64,000 bases of DNA, taken from contig NZ_PJKB01000001.1 in the NCBI RefSeq assembly GCF_002884975.1, positions 310,001 through 374,000 of the forward strand, in the 5' to 3' direction. This document shows, piece by piece, positions 38,660 to 48,011 of this stretch (its first letter is position 1; each line of letters begins with the position of its first letter). This stretch comes from Akkermansia muciniphila. Lineage in GTDB: Bacteria; Verrucomicrobiota; Verrucomicrobiia; Verrucomicrobiales; Akkermansiaceae. A program made the translations under genes and the position numbers. Below the pieces are notes generated by a model. That model was not told the DNA's origin. It did no database searches and saw only the letters and a list, made by a program, of their open reading frames with translations.

Positions 38660-40084
38660 TCAGTTGGCGGTGGGAAGAAGGCTGCGGGTGGCGTCACTCA
38701 TCCACCCGGAGTACAGCAGCCTGTCAATAATGACGGACTGGTTGCCGGGCAGGTCCGCCGGATAGCGGATGAGCACGCAGGCGCGCACGGGGCCGTTGTA
38801 AAGCAGCTTGGTCAGCTCCAGGGCCAGGGGGGAATACCTGTCCACGTACGCGTTCAGGCGTTCGCCGTTGGGGAATTCAAGGCTGAAGCTGACGTAGGCC
38901 GTGTTGCGGTAGCTTTCCGCGGAGGACTCCTCCAGGAAGGGCGCCTGGTAAAGGCCGGACATGCTGAGGGCTATCCTGACGGGAACGGGCGCGGAGGGCC
39001 GTTTGGCTTCCAGTTCCGCCGGGACCATGGGGGAATAGCCCTCCCAGGCCTCCCAGTCCAGCTTCCACTTGGCGGAATCCCGGTCATACAGGAAGACGGC
39101 GGGATGCATGGTATTGTCATCCATCAGCACGGAGATTTGAAGCAGGTCTCCGTTCTTGGAGCTCTTGCCCGCTTCCTGGGGCAGGTAATCCTTATACTGC
39201 CCGTAAGCGGCCCACTTTTTCATTTTGGGCCGCGTGGCGGCGGGGTCCATCACGTAATTGAGCCTCTCTTCATCTGATTTGGCCATGCAGTACAGGGCCA
39301 GCTCATTCATGGCCGCCGTGATGTGGGCGGATACGGCTTCCGCCTCCCGGTCATCCCCGCTGCGGGAGCGGACGGCCAGGCGGTACTGCTGTTCCTTCTG
39401 CTGGAGTTCTCTCAGCAGGTCCTTGTTCACCTCCGGGGAGAAATCCGCTTCATGGTCCACAAACCGGTCTGAAATGTTCAGAATCTTGGAGCTTTCCGCT
39501 TCCATGTCCCTGCCGCGCAGGAACATGAACACGCCCAGGGAGGCCAGAACCAGGCCTGTGATAAACAGCCAGATGTGCCAGGTGGGGCGGCGCTCGGTGC
39601 GGGCGGCCTCCATGGCGGTGGGCTTGTATTCCGGCTCCGCCTGCGCCAGGGAGGCGTTGCGGGCGGTGGTGATGGCGGGCGCGGCGTTTCCCTGTTCCTT
39701 GCGTTTACGGATTTTTGTGGTGTGCTCCGCGGGAGCGGGAGCGCCGGGAACGGTGATGCTGCGCCTGTCCGCCTTTTTTTGAGGGGCCAGGACAGGGGAG
39801 GATGCGGCAGAGGGGCTTTTTTCCTCCGGCTGCGCGTTGTTCTGCGGAAGGGAGTGTTCAGGTTCCGGCTTCCGTGCCGGGGTGGCGGGCGCCTGTTCTT
39901 CCGTTGCCCGGGAGGGCTTTTCCTCCGGTGCCGGAGCTGCGGCCTCCCCTTCCTTCCGGGCCGTGACCGGGGCGGAACAGATGGGACAGGTGACCTGGCG
40001 TCCCAGAAAAGACGTTTCCACGGCAAAGAGGTTGCCGCATGAAGGGCAGGTGCAGGCTACCGTATCCTGGGATGGGGAGGGCAT
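38660..40084 (-). CDS. Zinc-ribbon, single-pass membrane protein of unknown function
   Basis: 474 residues. An N-terminal zinc ribbon (CTCPSCGNLFAVETSFLGRQ, then VTCPICSAPVTAR) is followed by a 110-residue Pro/Ala/Glu-rich linker. One transmembrane helix (IWLFITGLVLASLGVFMFLR) lies at about residues 172-191. The extracytoplasmic part has WKLDWEAWEGYSPM and a beta-rich C-terminus (YVSFSLEFPNGERLNAYVDR). The architecture of cytoplasmic zinc ribbon, linker, helix and outside domain occurs in several Planctomycetes/Verrucomicrobia proteins without a known role. It is 15 bases downstream of the PBP1A gene and 28 bases upstream of the 462-residue gene, so the three probably form an operon. Confidence 0.65.
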   Translation of the reverse strand: MPSPSQDTVACTCPSCGNLFAVETSFLGRQVTCPICSAPVTARKEGEAAAPAPEEKPSRATEEQAPATPARKPEPEHSLPQNNAQPEEKSPSAASSPVLAPQKKADRRSITVPGAPAPAEHTTKIRKRKEQGNAAPAITTARNASLAQAEPEYKPTAMEAARTERRPTWHIWLFITGLVLASLGVFMFLRGRDMEAESSKILNISDRFVDHEADFSPEVNKDLLRELQQKEQQYRLAVRSRSGDDREAEAVSAHITAAMNELALYCMAKSDEERLNYVMDPAATRPKMKKWAAYGQYKDYLPQEAGKSSKNGDLLQISVLMDDNTMHPAVFLYDRDSAKWKLDWEAWEGYSPMVPAELEAKRPSAPVPVRIALSMSGLYQAPFLEESSAESYRNTAYVSFSLEFPNGERLNAYVDRYSPLALELTKLLYNGPVRACVLIRYPADLPGNQSVIIDRLLYSGWMSDATRSLLPTAN

Positions 40085-40099
40085 GAGTGAGAAAAGGAG

Positions 40100-42625
40100 T
40101 TACAGGTGGATGAATTCCGGAACGGGAATGTTGATGGGTTTGGGCGCGGGCAGCGTGATGTTCGTATCCGCGTGGTCCTGGGAAACGGGGTCCGCGGAAA
40201 GAGCTTGAGCCTCCGGCACGTTTTCTCCCGCGCTCAGCAATTCAAAGTTGCGGTTGGCAGGCGCCTGGTTCACCTCCGTGTGGTAGGGGTCGTCCCCCTG
40301 GAGGATGGCCTTGGTGGGCAGGATGGGCGGCAGGGGGAGAATGCGGTTCTGCGCCGTGAAGGGGGAGACGGGGGCGGAAATGTCCTCCCCGTGAAGGTCG
40401 CAGAAGGGAAGGCTGGAATCCCCCTTGCGGAGGTATTCAAACATGGTGTGGCGGCGGTACTTCTTGTCTACCGGGTCAATGTCATAGCAGCTGTGGGTGG
40501 CCCTCTTCCCGGTGGTCAGGCAGATTTCCACCCTCTCCACGCTGGGGGGCGGGGCCAGTTCCCCGGCGGGGAACAATTGTTCCGCCGTGGTGATGGCCGT
40601 ACCCAGCACCGGGGCGCAGGTATCCGAAGAGAAGGCTCCGTTGTAAATGGGCTTTTTCCCTTCCAGGAAGCCCACCCAGATGCCACAGGTGATGCGGCTG
40701 TCATAGCCGAACAGCCAGTTGTCCGCAAAATCGTACGTGGTGCCCGTCTTCACGCCGCCCTTGAAATCCTTCGGCAGGTGCGGGGCTACGCGCTGGGCGG
40801 AGCCGCTTTTCAGGGAGGAATGCAGGATGTTGTGAAGCTGGAAGGCCGTAGCGGTGGAGGTGGCCCCTTTCCGCACCTGGGAATTGTTCCGGGTTTCAAT
40901 GGCCTGGGTGGACTCCCAGATAAGCTGGCCGTTCTCATCCTCAATCCTGTCCAGGTAATAAATATCCTGCGGGCGGGAGCCGCCGTTCGGGATGGCGGTG
41001 TAGGCCAGGGTCATCTCCTTCAGGGAGGCGGGTTCCGTTCCCACGAAGATCTTGGGGCGGTAAACGGGATTCACTTCCGTGCTCCCCGCTTCCCGCACGG
41101 GCTTGCGGATGCCGAAATCCGTCAGCTTTTTCACGAAGGGCGGCGTTCCCATGTCCATGCCCATGCGCAGGGAGGCGGCAATCTTGGAGGCGGACAGGCC
41201 GCGGTGGGCTGTAATCATGCCCTCATAACGGTTTTTGGAGCTTTCCGCTCCCCATTCTCCCAGAATACCCTCCGACCCGCCGATGCCCGTCAGGCGGTTG
41301 TCAATGGCGTCATCCAGAATGTGGGTGACGGGGCTTTTGCCCGTGTCAAAGGCCGTGGCGTACAGGAAAGGAAGCACGGCGGTGCCGGTGGGGCGGGCGC
41401 CGTCCTTGATGGCGTCATATTGCCGCTTGGTGTAGTCGCGCCCGCCGTGGTACGCCAGAACGGCGCCGGACTGGTTGTCCACCACCAGGACGGCTCCTTC
41501 CAGATAGCGCGGCTTGTCTCCGGAGGCGCTGTGGTAATCCGCGGCCTTCTGGTGGCGGTAGCCGGGGCGCTGTTCAATATGTTCCAGTGCCTGTTCCAGG
41601 GCTTTTCCGGTGGCCTCCTGAAGCTTCCTGTCAATGGTGGTGTAAATCTTGAGCCCGGCGGCATTCACGCGCTCCTCCCCCAGGTAGGCGGTGATCTCCG
41701 CGGATATGCGGTCGTAAATGTGGGAAACGCCGCGTTTCAGCGGTTTGGAGTCCAGCCCCAGGTCCATGGCGGAAAGGCGTTCCGCTTCATCCGCCGTGAT
41801 GTATTTTTCCTTGGCCATGCGGTTGAGCACATGGTTGCGCCATTTCAGGTTGCTTTCCGGATTATTGAGGGGGGAAAGGCCGTTCGGGTTCTTGATCAGG
41901 GCGGCGATGGAGGCTGCCTCCCGCGTGGTCAGGTCCGCCGGCTCCTTGCCGAAGTAGCCCAGGGAAGCGGCGCGGATGCCGTAGAACCCGCTGCCGAAGT
42001 AGACGCGGTTCAGGTAAAACTCCAGCACCTGGTCCTTGCTGTACCGCTCCGTAATGCGGCGCGCCAGGGCTATTTCCACAAACTTGCGGCCAAAGCTGCC
42101 TTCATTCCTGGCCTTGGCCCGGTTTTTCAGGTCATACGCGTTTCTGGCCAGCTGCTGGGTAATGGAGGAGGCGCCCTGGTTGGCGTCCCCGCTGTTATGG
42201 AGGTATTCCTTCGCCGCGCGCAGAATCCCCAGGAAGTCGTAGCCCGGATGTTCCCGGAAGCGGGAATCTTCCTGGGCGATCAGTGCGTTAACCATGGCCG
42301 GAGAAATCTTTTCCAGCGTGACATAACTGCGGTTTTCCACATAAATGCGGCCTATCTCCTCCCCGTTCCGGTCATAAATGATGCTAGGTTTTTCCAGGTC
42401 GTTGATGCGTTCCAGGTCAAACTCCGCCGCCCAGTTGTCATAGCGCTTCCAGGCCATCATGAAGCCGAAGTAGCCTACGGCCCCGCCGATGACCGCCATG
42501 ACCAGGCACCACAGGATCAGCTTCTTGACAAAGCTCCAGAAGCGTTTCCGGGGCTTCGCCTTGGGTTGGCGCCTTTTGTTGGCCTGCATGTGCCTGCGCG
42601 GAGCTTGTGAACTTAATTCAGCCAT
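40100..42625 (-). CDS. Class A penicillin-binding protein (PBP1A type) with degenerate transpeptidase site
   Basis: 841 residues from the ATG at 42625. A basic N-terminus and one transmembrane helix (LILWCLVMAVIGGAVGYFGF) lead to a GT51 glycosyltransferase with an intact catalytic block, NALIAQEDSRFREHPGYDFL, plus GASSITQQLARNAY and KDQVLEFYLNRVYFGSGFYG. It should polymerise lipid II. The transpeptidase half is altered. Where PBP1A has R-x-P-G-S-x-x-K-P, this has RPTGTAVLPFLY: Ser replaced by Thr415 and Lys by Leu418. The S-x-N motif appears as SKI. KTGTTYDFADNWLFGYD remains. The second activity is probably lost or changed. It ends with a Pro-rich tail (about 60 residues). Confidence 0.88.
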   Translation of the reverse strand: MAELSSQAPRRHMQANKRRQPKAKPRKRFWSFVKKLILWCLVMAVIGGAVGYFGFMMAWKRYDNWAAEFDLERINDLEKPSIIYDRNGEEIGRIYVENRSYVTLEKISPAMVNALIAQEDSRFREHPGYDFLGILRAAKEYLHNSGDANQGASSITQQLARNAYDLKNRAKARNEGSFGRKFVEIALARRITERYSKDQVLEFYLNRVYFGSGFYGIRAASLGYFGKEPADLTTREAASIAALIKNPNGLSPLNNPESNLKWRNHVLNRMAKEKYITADEAERLSAMDLGLDSKPLKRGVSHIYDRISAEITAYLGEERVNAAGLKIYTTIDRKLQEATGKALEQALEHIEQRPGYRHQKAADYHSASGDKPRYLEGAVLVVDNQSGAVLAYHGGRDYTKRQYDAIKDGARPTGTAVLPFLYATAFDTGKSPVTHILDDAIDNRLTGIGGSEGILGEWGAESSKNRYEGMITAHRGLSASKIAASLRMGMDMGTPPFVKKLTDFGIRKPVREAGSTEVNPVYRPKIFVGTEPASLKEMTLAYTAIPNGGSRPQDIYYLDRIEDENGQLIWESTQAIETRNNSQVRKGATSTATAFQLHNILHSSLKSGSAQRVAPHLPKDFKGGVKTGTTYDFADNWLFGYDSRITCGIWVGFLEGKKPIYNGAFSSDTCAPVLGTAITTAEQLFPAGELAPPPSVERVEICLTTGKRATHSCYDIDPVDKKYRRHTMFEYLRKGDSSLPFCDLHGEDISAPVSPFTAQNRILPLPPILPTKAILQGDDPYHTEVNQAPANRNFELLSAGENVPEAQALSADPVSQDHADTNITLPAPKPINIPVPEFIHL

Positions 42626-42768
42626 GAAGATGAAACAGGATGTGTCCCGGGAGAGAGAAAAACGTGCAAGAACCTTAACGGATTTCCGTTTGTTTAGCAA
42701 TACCGTACACTGTTGACGAGAGAAAAAAGAAGGCATGCTCCCCGTAATCTTCCTGAACGCCGGCGGAA

Positions 42769-42788
42769 TGCCGCAGGGCCCTGCGGCA
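42769..42788. repeat. REP-like palindrome
   Basis: TGCCGCAGGGCCCTGCGGCA is a perfect inverted repeat. It is paired with the similar palindrome 98 bases to the right at 42867. Confidence 0.6.
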
Positions 42789-42866
42789 ACGGAATCATCA
42801 TGCGGCGGCAGGGTGCGCCGGCTTTAAGGAAAAAAGCGTGCGCTCCCCCCATGTGCATATGTTAAC

Positions 42867-42886
42867 TGCCGCAAGGGGCTTGCGGC
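42867..42886. repeat. REP-like palindrome
   Basis: TGCCGCAA and TTGCGGCG flank a short centre (one end mismatch). It is followed by TGCC, as in the copies at 19915 and 48012. Confidence 0.6.
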
Positions 42887-42898
42887 GTGCCGGACGGC

Positions 42899-43474
42899 TT
42901 ACTGTTCCTGTGCGGCGTTAAAGATGTTGCCTGCTTTGGTAAGGCCGTGCTCCATGGTATACAGCACGGCGTCCGCCGCCTTGCCCAGCATCACGTCCAG
43001 AAGCTCGCGTTCCTCAGGGCGGAATTTGCCCAGCACGTGGCCGATCATTTCCCCCTTGCCGCGCGGCAGGCCGATGCCGAAGCGCAGGCGCGGGAATTCC
43101 TGGGTGCCCATGTGGGCGATGAGCGACTTGAGGCCGTTGTGGCCTCCGGCGGAGCCTTTTTCCCGCAGTTTCATGACGCCCAGCGGAAAATCCACCTCAT
43201 CATGGATGACGAACACGCTGCGCGGGTCCAGCTTGAAGAAGCGCATCATGGGCCCCACGCACAGGCCGGATTCATTCATGAAGGTGGCGGGCTTCACCAG
43301 CAGGACGCCGGGACCTGCCGCCAGCTCGCACTTGCGCTGCTTGTCCGTCTTGAACACGCAGCCCCACCCGGCGGCCAGGCGGTCCAGCACCATGAAGCCC
43401 GCGTTATGGCGGGTGTCTTCATAAGTCTTGCCCGGATTGCCCAGGCCCACGATCATTTTAACGGGTGCGTCCAC
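42899..43474 (-). CDS. pth: Peptidyl-tRNA hydrolase
   Basis: 191 residues if the GTG at 43474 is used; the ATG at 43456 gives a 185-residue protein starting MIVGLGNPGKTYEDTRHNAG, the normal N-terminus of Pth, and is equally possible. It frees tRNA from stalled peptidyl-tRNA. Catalytic and binding residues appear in TRHNAGFMVLDRL (His, Asn), KPATFMNESG and VIHDEVDFPLGVMKLREKGS followed by AGGHNGLKSLI. Length and motif order are standard. It lies between two gene groups: upstream is the DUF58 gene, 118 bases away. Confidence 0.95.
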   Translation of the reverse strand: MDAPVKMIVGLGNPGKTYEDTRHNAGFMVLDRLAAGWGCVFKTDKQRKCELAAGPGVLLVKPATFMNESGLCVGPMMRFFKLDPRSVFVIHDEVDFPLGVMKLREKGSAGGHNGLKSLIAHMGTQEFPRLRFGIGLPRGKGEMIGHVLGKFRPEERELLDVMLGKAADAVLYTMEHGLTKAGNIFNAAQEQ

Positions 43475-43592
43475 GAGATGAAAAAAATGGGAAAAAGGGA
43501 TGGAAGCCGCCGCTCTCCGGCTGCGGAAAGCGCACAGGAATCCTGCACCCGTTCCGCGGAGGGATCAACCGTTCCGTGAGACAGCCGGGAGG

Positions 43593-44495
43593 TTATCTCC
43601 CCGCTTTCTTCTTCTGCCTGCCCATCAGGAACCCGGTCAGCACGTCCTCCAGGGCGTCTCCGGTCCTGACCAGGCGGTAGTCCGCGTTAATGTCCGTGCA
43701 GATGCGGCGCGTTTCTTCCAGGTAACTGGCCACGATGGCGCGGTACTCGTCCGCAATCAGGTCCGGCTCCGTAATCAGGGAGCCGCCGCCCTCCATGTCC
43801 ACAAAGCGGATGGGGCGGTCAAAGTCAAAATCAATTTCCAACTGGTCCACCAGATGGAACACGGCCACGTCATGCTTGCGGAAGTGGAGGTGGCGGAGGG
43901 CGTTTTTAAGCTCCTCCGTATCCGTGAACAGGTCGGAAAAAATCAGCACCAGGGCGCGGCGGCTGACGCGCTCCGCCAGCTCATGGAGGGTCTCTGCCAG
44001 CACGGTTTCCCCTTTGGGGTACTGCGTATCCATCTGGCTGATGAGCACGTTCAGGTGGGCGGGGCGGCGGGAGGCCGGAATGTGCAGCGTGGCGCCGTCC
44101 TTCGTCTGCCGGGAAAAACTCAGCCCCACGGCGTCCCCCTGCCGGATGGCGATGTAAGCCAGGTTGGCCGCCAGCCTGCACGCGCGCATGTACTTGGACT
44201 CCACCTGCTCCGGGTGGTAATTCATGGAGCCGGAAAGGTCCATGACGATGTAGGCGCGCAGGTTGGTATCCGCCTCAAACTCCTTGATGTAATACCTGTC
44301 TGACCGGGCGTACGCCTTCCAGTCCAGGCGGCGCGTATCATCCCCGGACACATACTTGCGGTACTCCGCAAACTCCACGGAGGAGCCGCGGTTGGCGCTC
44401 CTGTGGCGGCCGGATACGTTCCCCGTCATGCTGTGGCGCGCTTCCAGGGGAAGATTCCCCAGGCGGCTGAGCAGGTCGTGGTTCAGGTATTTCAT
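43593..44495 (-). CDS. DUF58 protein, MoxR-associated
   Basis: 300 residues from the ATG at 44495. The DUF58 signature is complete: RHSMTGNVSGRHRSANRGSS then VEFAEYRKYVSGDDTRRLDW and KAYARSDRYYIKEFEAD. A VWA-like metal-binding (MIDAS) motif, YIVMDLSGSMNY, follows near residue 95. DUF58 proteins pair with MoxR AAA+ ATPases in putative chaperone or metal-insertion systems. Here the moxR gene is immediately upstream, 38 bases away, in the same direction. The client protein is unknown; no other VWA/BatA-type genes are in the window. Confidence 0.9.
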   Translation of the reverse strand: MKYLNHDLLSRLGNLPLEARHSMTGNVSGRHRSANRGSSVEFAEYRKYVSGDDTRRLDWKAYARSDRYYIKEFEADTNLRAYIVMDLSGSMNYHPEQVESKYMRACRLAANLAYIAIRQGDAVGLSFSRQTKDGATLHIPASRRPAHLNVLISQMDTQYPKGETVLAETLHELAERVSRRALVLIFSDLFTDTEELKNALRHLHFRKHDVAVFHLVDQLEIDFDFDRPIRFVDMEGGGSLITEPDLIADEYRAIVASYLEETRRICTDINADYRLVRTGDALEDVLTGFLMGRQKKKAGR

Positions 44496-44533
44496 GGGTG
44501 GGCAGGGCAAGGGAGTAGGTAACGCGGGGGCGG

Positions 44534-45538
44534 TCAGACCTCCGCCGCCAGGCGCGCCACGGCCTTGCGGGGCGTGATGCCCTGGGACTCCGCGGCGAAG
44601 TTGGTGACCACGCGGTGCATCAGCACGGGTTCCACAATGGCGTCAATGTCCTCCTTGCGGACGATGTAGCTGCCCTGGAGGGCGGCGCGCGTCTTGGCCC
44701 CCAGAATGAGGAACTGGACGGCGCGGGGGCCTGCGCCCCAGGCCACGTACTGCTTCACCCATTCCGGAGAAGTCTCCAGGGAGGGGCGGGTGGAGCGCAC
44801 CAGCTTCACGGCGTACTCGTAAATATGTTCCGGAACGGGCACGCGGCGCACCAGGTCCTGGTAAAAGATGATCTCCTCCCCGGAAAGGACGTGCTTGAGC
44901 TCTTCGCTGCGGTTTCCGGTGGTCTCACGGGCGATGCGCATTTCCTCCTCCTCCGTGGGATAATCCACTTCAATCAGGAACATGAAGCGGTCAAGCTGGG
45001 CTTCCGGCAGGGGGTACGTGCCTTCCTGCTCAATGGGGTTCTGGGTGGCGAGCACGAAGAAGGGGGGCAGAAGGGTGAAGGTGCGACCCATGACGGTGAC
45101 GCGGCGCTCCTGCATGGCTTCCAGCAGGGCGGACTGGGTTTTTGCGGGGGCTCGGTTGATTTCATCCGCCAGCACGATGTTGGCGAACACGGGGCCCTTG
45201 ATGAACTCAAACTGGCGCTTTCCTCCTGCGGAATCATCCTGGATAATGTCCGTTCCGGTGATGTCCGCAGGCATCAGGTCCGGCGTGAACTGGATGCGGT
45301 TGAAACTGAGGTCCAGCGTTTTTGCCACGGAGCTGATCAGCAGCGTCTTCGCCAGTCCGGGAACACCCATCAGGAGCGCGTGCCCGCGGGAAAACAGGGC
45401 GATGCTCAGCAGCTCCACGACGCGCTGCTGGCCGATGATGATCTTGCTCAATTCCGCGGAAAGCTCCTTGTAAATGGCGCCGAGCCGGTCAATGGCGGCT
45501 ACGTCGTCGTCAGGCAGAGATGGGGTGGTGGGTTCCAT
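44534..45538 (-). CDS. MoxR-family AAA+ ATPase
   Basis: 334 residues from the ATG at 45538. Walker A is GHALLMGVPGLAKTLLISSV, Walker B IVLADEINRAPAKTQSALLE, and the sensor region FFVLATQNPIEQEGTYPLPE followed by AQLDRFMF. These are all characteristic of MoxR. It uses ATP to remodel or activate partner proteins, usually together with the DUF58 protein whose gene follows directly. A Met six codons upstream (45556) is possible, but the internal ATG gives the usual MoxR start. It is divergent from the aguB gene, with about 100 bases between. Confidence 0.93.
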   Translation of the reverse strand: MEPTTPSLPDDDVAAIDRLGAIYKELSAELSKIIIGQQRVVELLSIALFSRGHALLMGVPGLAKTLLISSVAKTLDLSFNRIQFTPDLMPADITGTDIIQDDSAGGKRQFEFIKGPVFANIVLADEINRAPAKTQSALLEAMQERRVTVMGRTFTLLPPFFVLATQNPIEQEGTYPLPEAQLDRFMFLIEVDYPTEEEEMRIARETTGNRSEELKHVLSGEEIIFYQDLVRRVPVPEHIYEYAVKLVRSTRPSLETSPEWVKQYVAWGAGPRAVQFLILGAKTRAALQGSYIVRKEDIDAIVEPVLMHRVVTNFAAESQGITPRKAVARLAAEV

Positions 45539-45641
45539 ATTGCATGTACATAACACTTTTCATGCCCTTTTCCATCAAATAATCACGCCGCATTCATTTT
45601 CCCTGCTTGGAATGGGAGGGGAAACGGGGTAAGGAAAGGGC

Positions 45642-46499
45642 ATGCCGAAAATCGCACTCATTCAACTGTCCGCAGACGCCCGGCCCTCCGTGAACAAGGA
45701 AAAGACGGAAGCCGCCATCCGGGAAGCCGCCGCCAGCGGCGCGCAGATCGTCTGCACCCAGGAACTCTTTACCACGGAATACTTCTGCAGGACGGAGGAA
45801 TGCGACTTGTTCAACCTGGCGGAACCCATCCCCGGCGAACTGACGGAAGCCCACTGCAAGCTGGCCGCGGAGCTGGGTGTGGTGATTGTGGCCTCCGGCT
45901 TTGAAAAGCGCGCCACCGGGCTGTACCACAATACCGCCTGGGTGGTGGACGCGGACGGAACGTTCCTGGGCATGTACCGCAAGATGCACATACCGCAGGA
46001 CCCGGGCTTTGAGGAAAAATTCTACTTCACCCCCGGCGACCTGGGCTACAAGGCGTTTGAGACCAAATTCGGGCGCATCGGCGTGCTCATCTGCTGGGAC
46101 CAGTGGTACCCGGAAGCCGCGCGCCTGACGGCCATGCAGGGGGCGGAAATCATCTTTTACCCCACGGCCATCGGCTGGCTACCGGAGGAAAAACCCCTTC
46201 TGGGGGAACAGCAGCACTGCGCGTGGGAAACCGTGCAGCGCGGCCACGCCGTGGCCAACGGCTGCTACGTCTGTGCTGTCAACCGCGTGGGGACGGAAGG
46301 GGAAAGCGAATTCTGGGGGCAGTCCTTCGTGGCGGACTATTACGGCCAAATCGTCGCCAAGGCCCCCGTCAGCGATGAAGCCATCCTGTATGCGGACCTG
46401 GACCTGGTCGCTCTGGAAGACCACCGCCGCATCTGGCCCTTCTTCCGAGACCGCCGCATAGACTCCTATGGCGGCATCACGGAACGGTGGGGAAAGTGA
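45642..46499 (+). CDS. aguB: N-carbamoylputrescine amidase (nitrilase superfamily)
   Basis: 285 residues. It hydrolyses N-carbamoylputrescine to putrescine, CO2 and ammonia in the agmatine route to polyamines. The Glu-Lys-Cys triad is placed in QELFTTEYFCRTEECDLF, YRKMHIPQDPGFEEKFYFTP and GVLICWDQWYPEAARLTAM. The sequence around the Cys and the segment YPTAIGWLPEEKPLLGEQQH are close to plant and bacterial AguB. The partner agmatine deiminase is not in the window. It has its own upstream region, divergent from moxR. Confidence 0.9.
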   Translation: MPKIALIQLSADARPSVNKEKTEAAIREAAASGAQIVCTQELFTTEYFCRTEECDLFNLAEPIPGELTEAHCKLAAELGVVIVASGFEKRATGLYHNTAWVVDADGTFLGMYRKMHIPQDPGFEEKFYFTPGDLGYKAFETKFGRIGVLICWDQWYPEAARLTAMQGAEIIFYPTAIGWLPEEKPLLGEQQHCAWETVQRGHAVANGCYVCAVNRVGTEGESEFWGQSFVADYYGQIVAKAPVSDEAILYADLDLVALEDHRRIWPFFRDRRIDSYGGITERWGK

Positions 46500-46644
46500 C
46501 CCTGTGGGAACCCGGAGTCATGTATTCCGGGTATCCCGTGGAAAGGCAGTGCTGTGAATGGGGCCTCGATTTTCTCCGGGGCATGCCGGGAGGGTAGCTG
46601 CCTCCGGGTGGATGAGTGACGCTCCCCACTGGAGAAAATGGCGT

Positions 46645-46675
46645 AAAAAACCGCCGCTCCCGGAGGAACGGCGGT
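46645..46675 (-). terminator. Terminator of the zinc dehydrogenase gene
   Basis: On the - strand, CCGCCGTTCC pairs with GGGAGCGGCGG (one mismatch) and is followed by six T. It lies 26 bases past the stop. Confidence 0.7.
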
Positions 46676-46700
46676 GTGGTAAAAGGAGATGAATCTGCGC

Positions 46701-47807
46701 TTAGCCGCAGATGACGGCAATCTTGATGCCCTTCATCTGGACGTTCGTTTCCAGGGCCTCCGTGATTTCATCCAGCTTGAAGCGGTGGGAAATCAGCTTG
46801 GTCAGCGGCAGGCCGATGCCGTAGGCGCGCTTCAGGAAGTCAAACGTAGTCGGGTAATCCTGCGGGGAGTACACCCAGGAGCCCACGGCGGTCACTTCCT
46901 TGTTGCAGAGGTCGTAATGGTGGTTGATGACGCTCTCTCCGCCGTCCATGAAAAAGCCCACTTCACACAGGCCGCCGCCGCGCTTCACGAACTTCCACGC
47001 GTTTGCCCCGGCCTTGCCTACGCCCGTGCACTGGAAGACAAAATCCGCCAGGCGGCCGCCGTTGTCCTTCTTCACCGCGTCAAGGAGGCCGTCCAGGTCC
47101 GCGTAATGCGTGAAATTGTAGGTTCGGGAGGCGCCCATTTCCCTGGCCAGTTCCAGGCGGGAATCATTGCCGTCCACGGCGATGATGGTTTCAATGCCCA
47201 GCGTGCGCAGCGCGGCGATCTGGAGCAGGCCGATGGGGCCGCAGCCCTGCACGAGCACCACGGAATTGAACTTGAGCAGTCCGGTGGACTTGGCGCGTTC
47301 CAGGGAATGGACCACCACGGCGGCGGGTTCCACCAGAATGCGCTGGTCCAGCGTCATGCCGGAAACGTTGAAGAACGTGGAGCCCTTGCGGATGACCAGG
47401 TACTCCCCGAAGTAGCCGTTCAAATGCACGTCATCGTCAGGCATCAGGCCGTACACGCCCACGTTCTCGCACAGGTTGGTGCGGGCCGGGGTATTCAGGC
47501 AGGCGTCACAGGTGCCGCAGGGAATGATGCAGGTGACGATCTTGTCCCCCAGGGCCAGCGGATTGCCCGCCGTGTCCTTCGTGATATTCTTGCCCATGGC
47601 CACGATTTCACCCGTGCCTTCATGGCCCAGCACCACGGGGCAGAGGCCGAAGGGGTCCCGGTTGTACTCGTGGCCGTCCGTACCGCAAACGCCGCAGGCT
47701 TCCACCTTGATCAGCATTTCATCATCCCCGATGGCGGGAATGGGGTACTCACGGATTTCAAATGTCTTGGGAGCTGTCAGGACAGCGGCGCGTGCGGTTT
47801 GTTGCAT
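46701..47807 (-). CDS. Zinc-dependent alcohol dehydrogenase (MDR superfamily)
   Basis: 368 residues. The catalytic zinc site is in CGVCGTDGHEYN and PVVLGHEGTGEIVAMG. The structural zinc loop is IPCGTCDACLNTPARTNLCE. The nucleotide-binding turn is VLVQGCGPIGLLQIAALRTL, followed by an acidic residue in IIAVDGND that favours NAD. The sequence resembles the threonine/sorbitol dehydrogenase branch, but the substrate cannot be decided. In this setting a polyol or deoxysugar-derived alcohol is a possibility. It has its own terminator and lies convergent with aguB. Confidence 0.88.
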   Translation of the reverse strand: MQQTARAAVLTAPKTFEIREYPIPAIGDDEMLIKVEACGVCGTDGHEYNRDPFGLCPVVLGHEGTGEIVAMGKNITKDTAGNPLALGDKIVTCIIPCGTCDACLNTPARTNLCENVGVYGLMPDDDVHLNGYFGEYLVIRKGSTFFNVSGMTLDQRILVEPAAVVVHSLERAKSTGLLKFNSVVLVQGCGPIGLLQIAALRTLGIETIIAVDGNDSRLELAREMGASRTYNFTHYADLDGLLDAVKKDNGGRLADFVFQCTGVGKAGANAWKFVKRGGGLCEVGFFMDGGESVINHHYDLCNKEVTAVGSWVYSPQDYPTTFDFLKRAYGIGLPLTKLISHRFKLDEITEALETNVQMKGIKIAVICG

Positions 47808-47928
47808 AGTGTTCCTACACTACCCTCTGCCGTTCGAACTCTTCAAGAACAAATGAGGATGGGGGATGAATTAACCTGCTGAGAACGGAAAAGCATTCCC
47901 GTACGATCATCAAAAGGCCGTCAGAGGC

Positions 47929-47945
47929 GCCGCATGCCCTGCGGC
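47929..47945. repeat. REP-like palindrome
   Basis: GCCGCA and TGCGGC flank five bases. It is paired with the copy 83 bases to the right. Confidence 0.55.
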
Positions 47946-48011
47946 AAATCCGCAGGATGCCCCTTTCCCCGTTCTCAGGAAAACAGCCCTCTTGCGCCCG
48001 GTTAATGGTGT

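Noticed and set aside
40106-42610. An 834-codon + strand frame opposite PBP1A
   Set aside because: PBP1A motifs on the - strand are unmistakable; the + frame is antisense noise.
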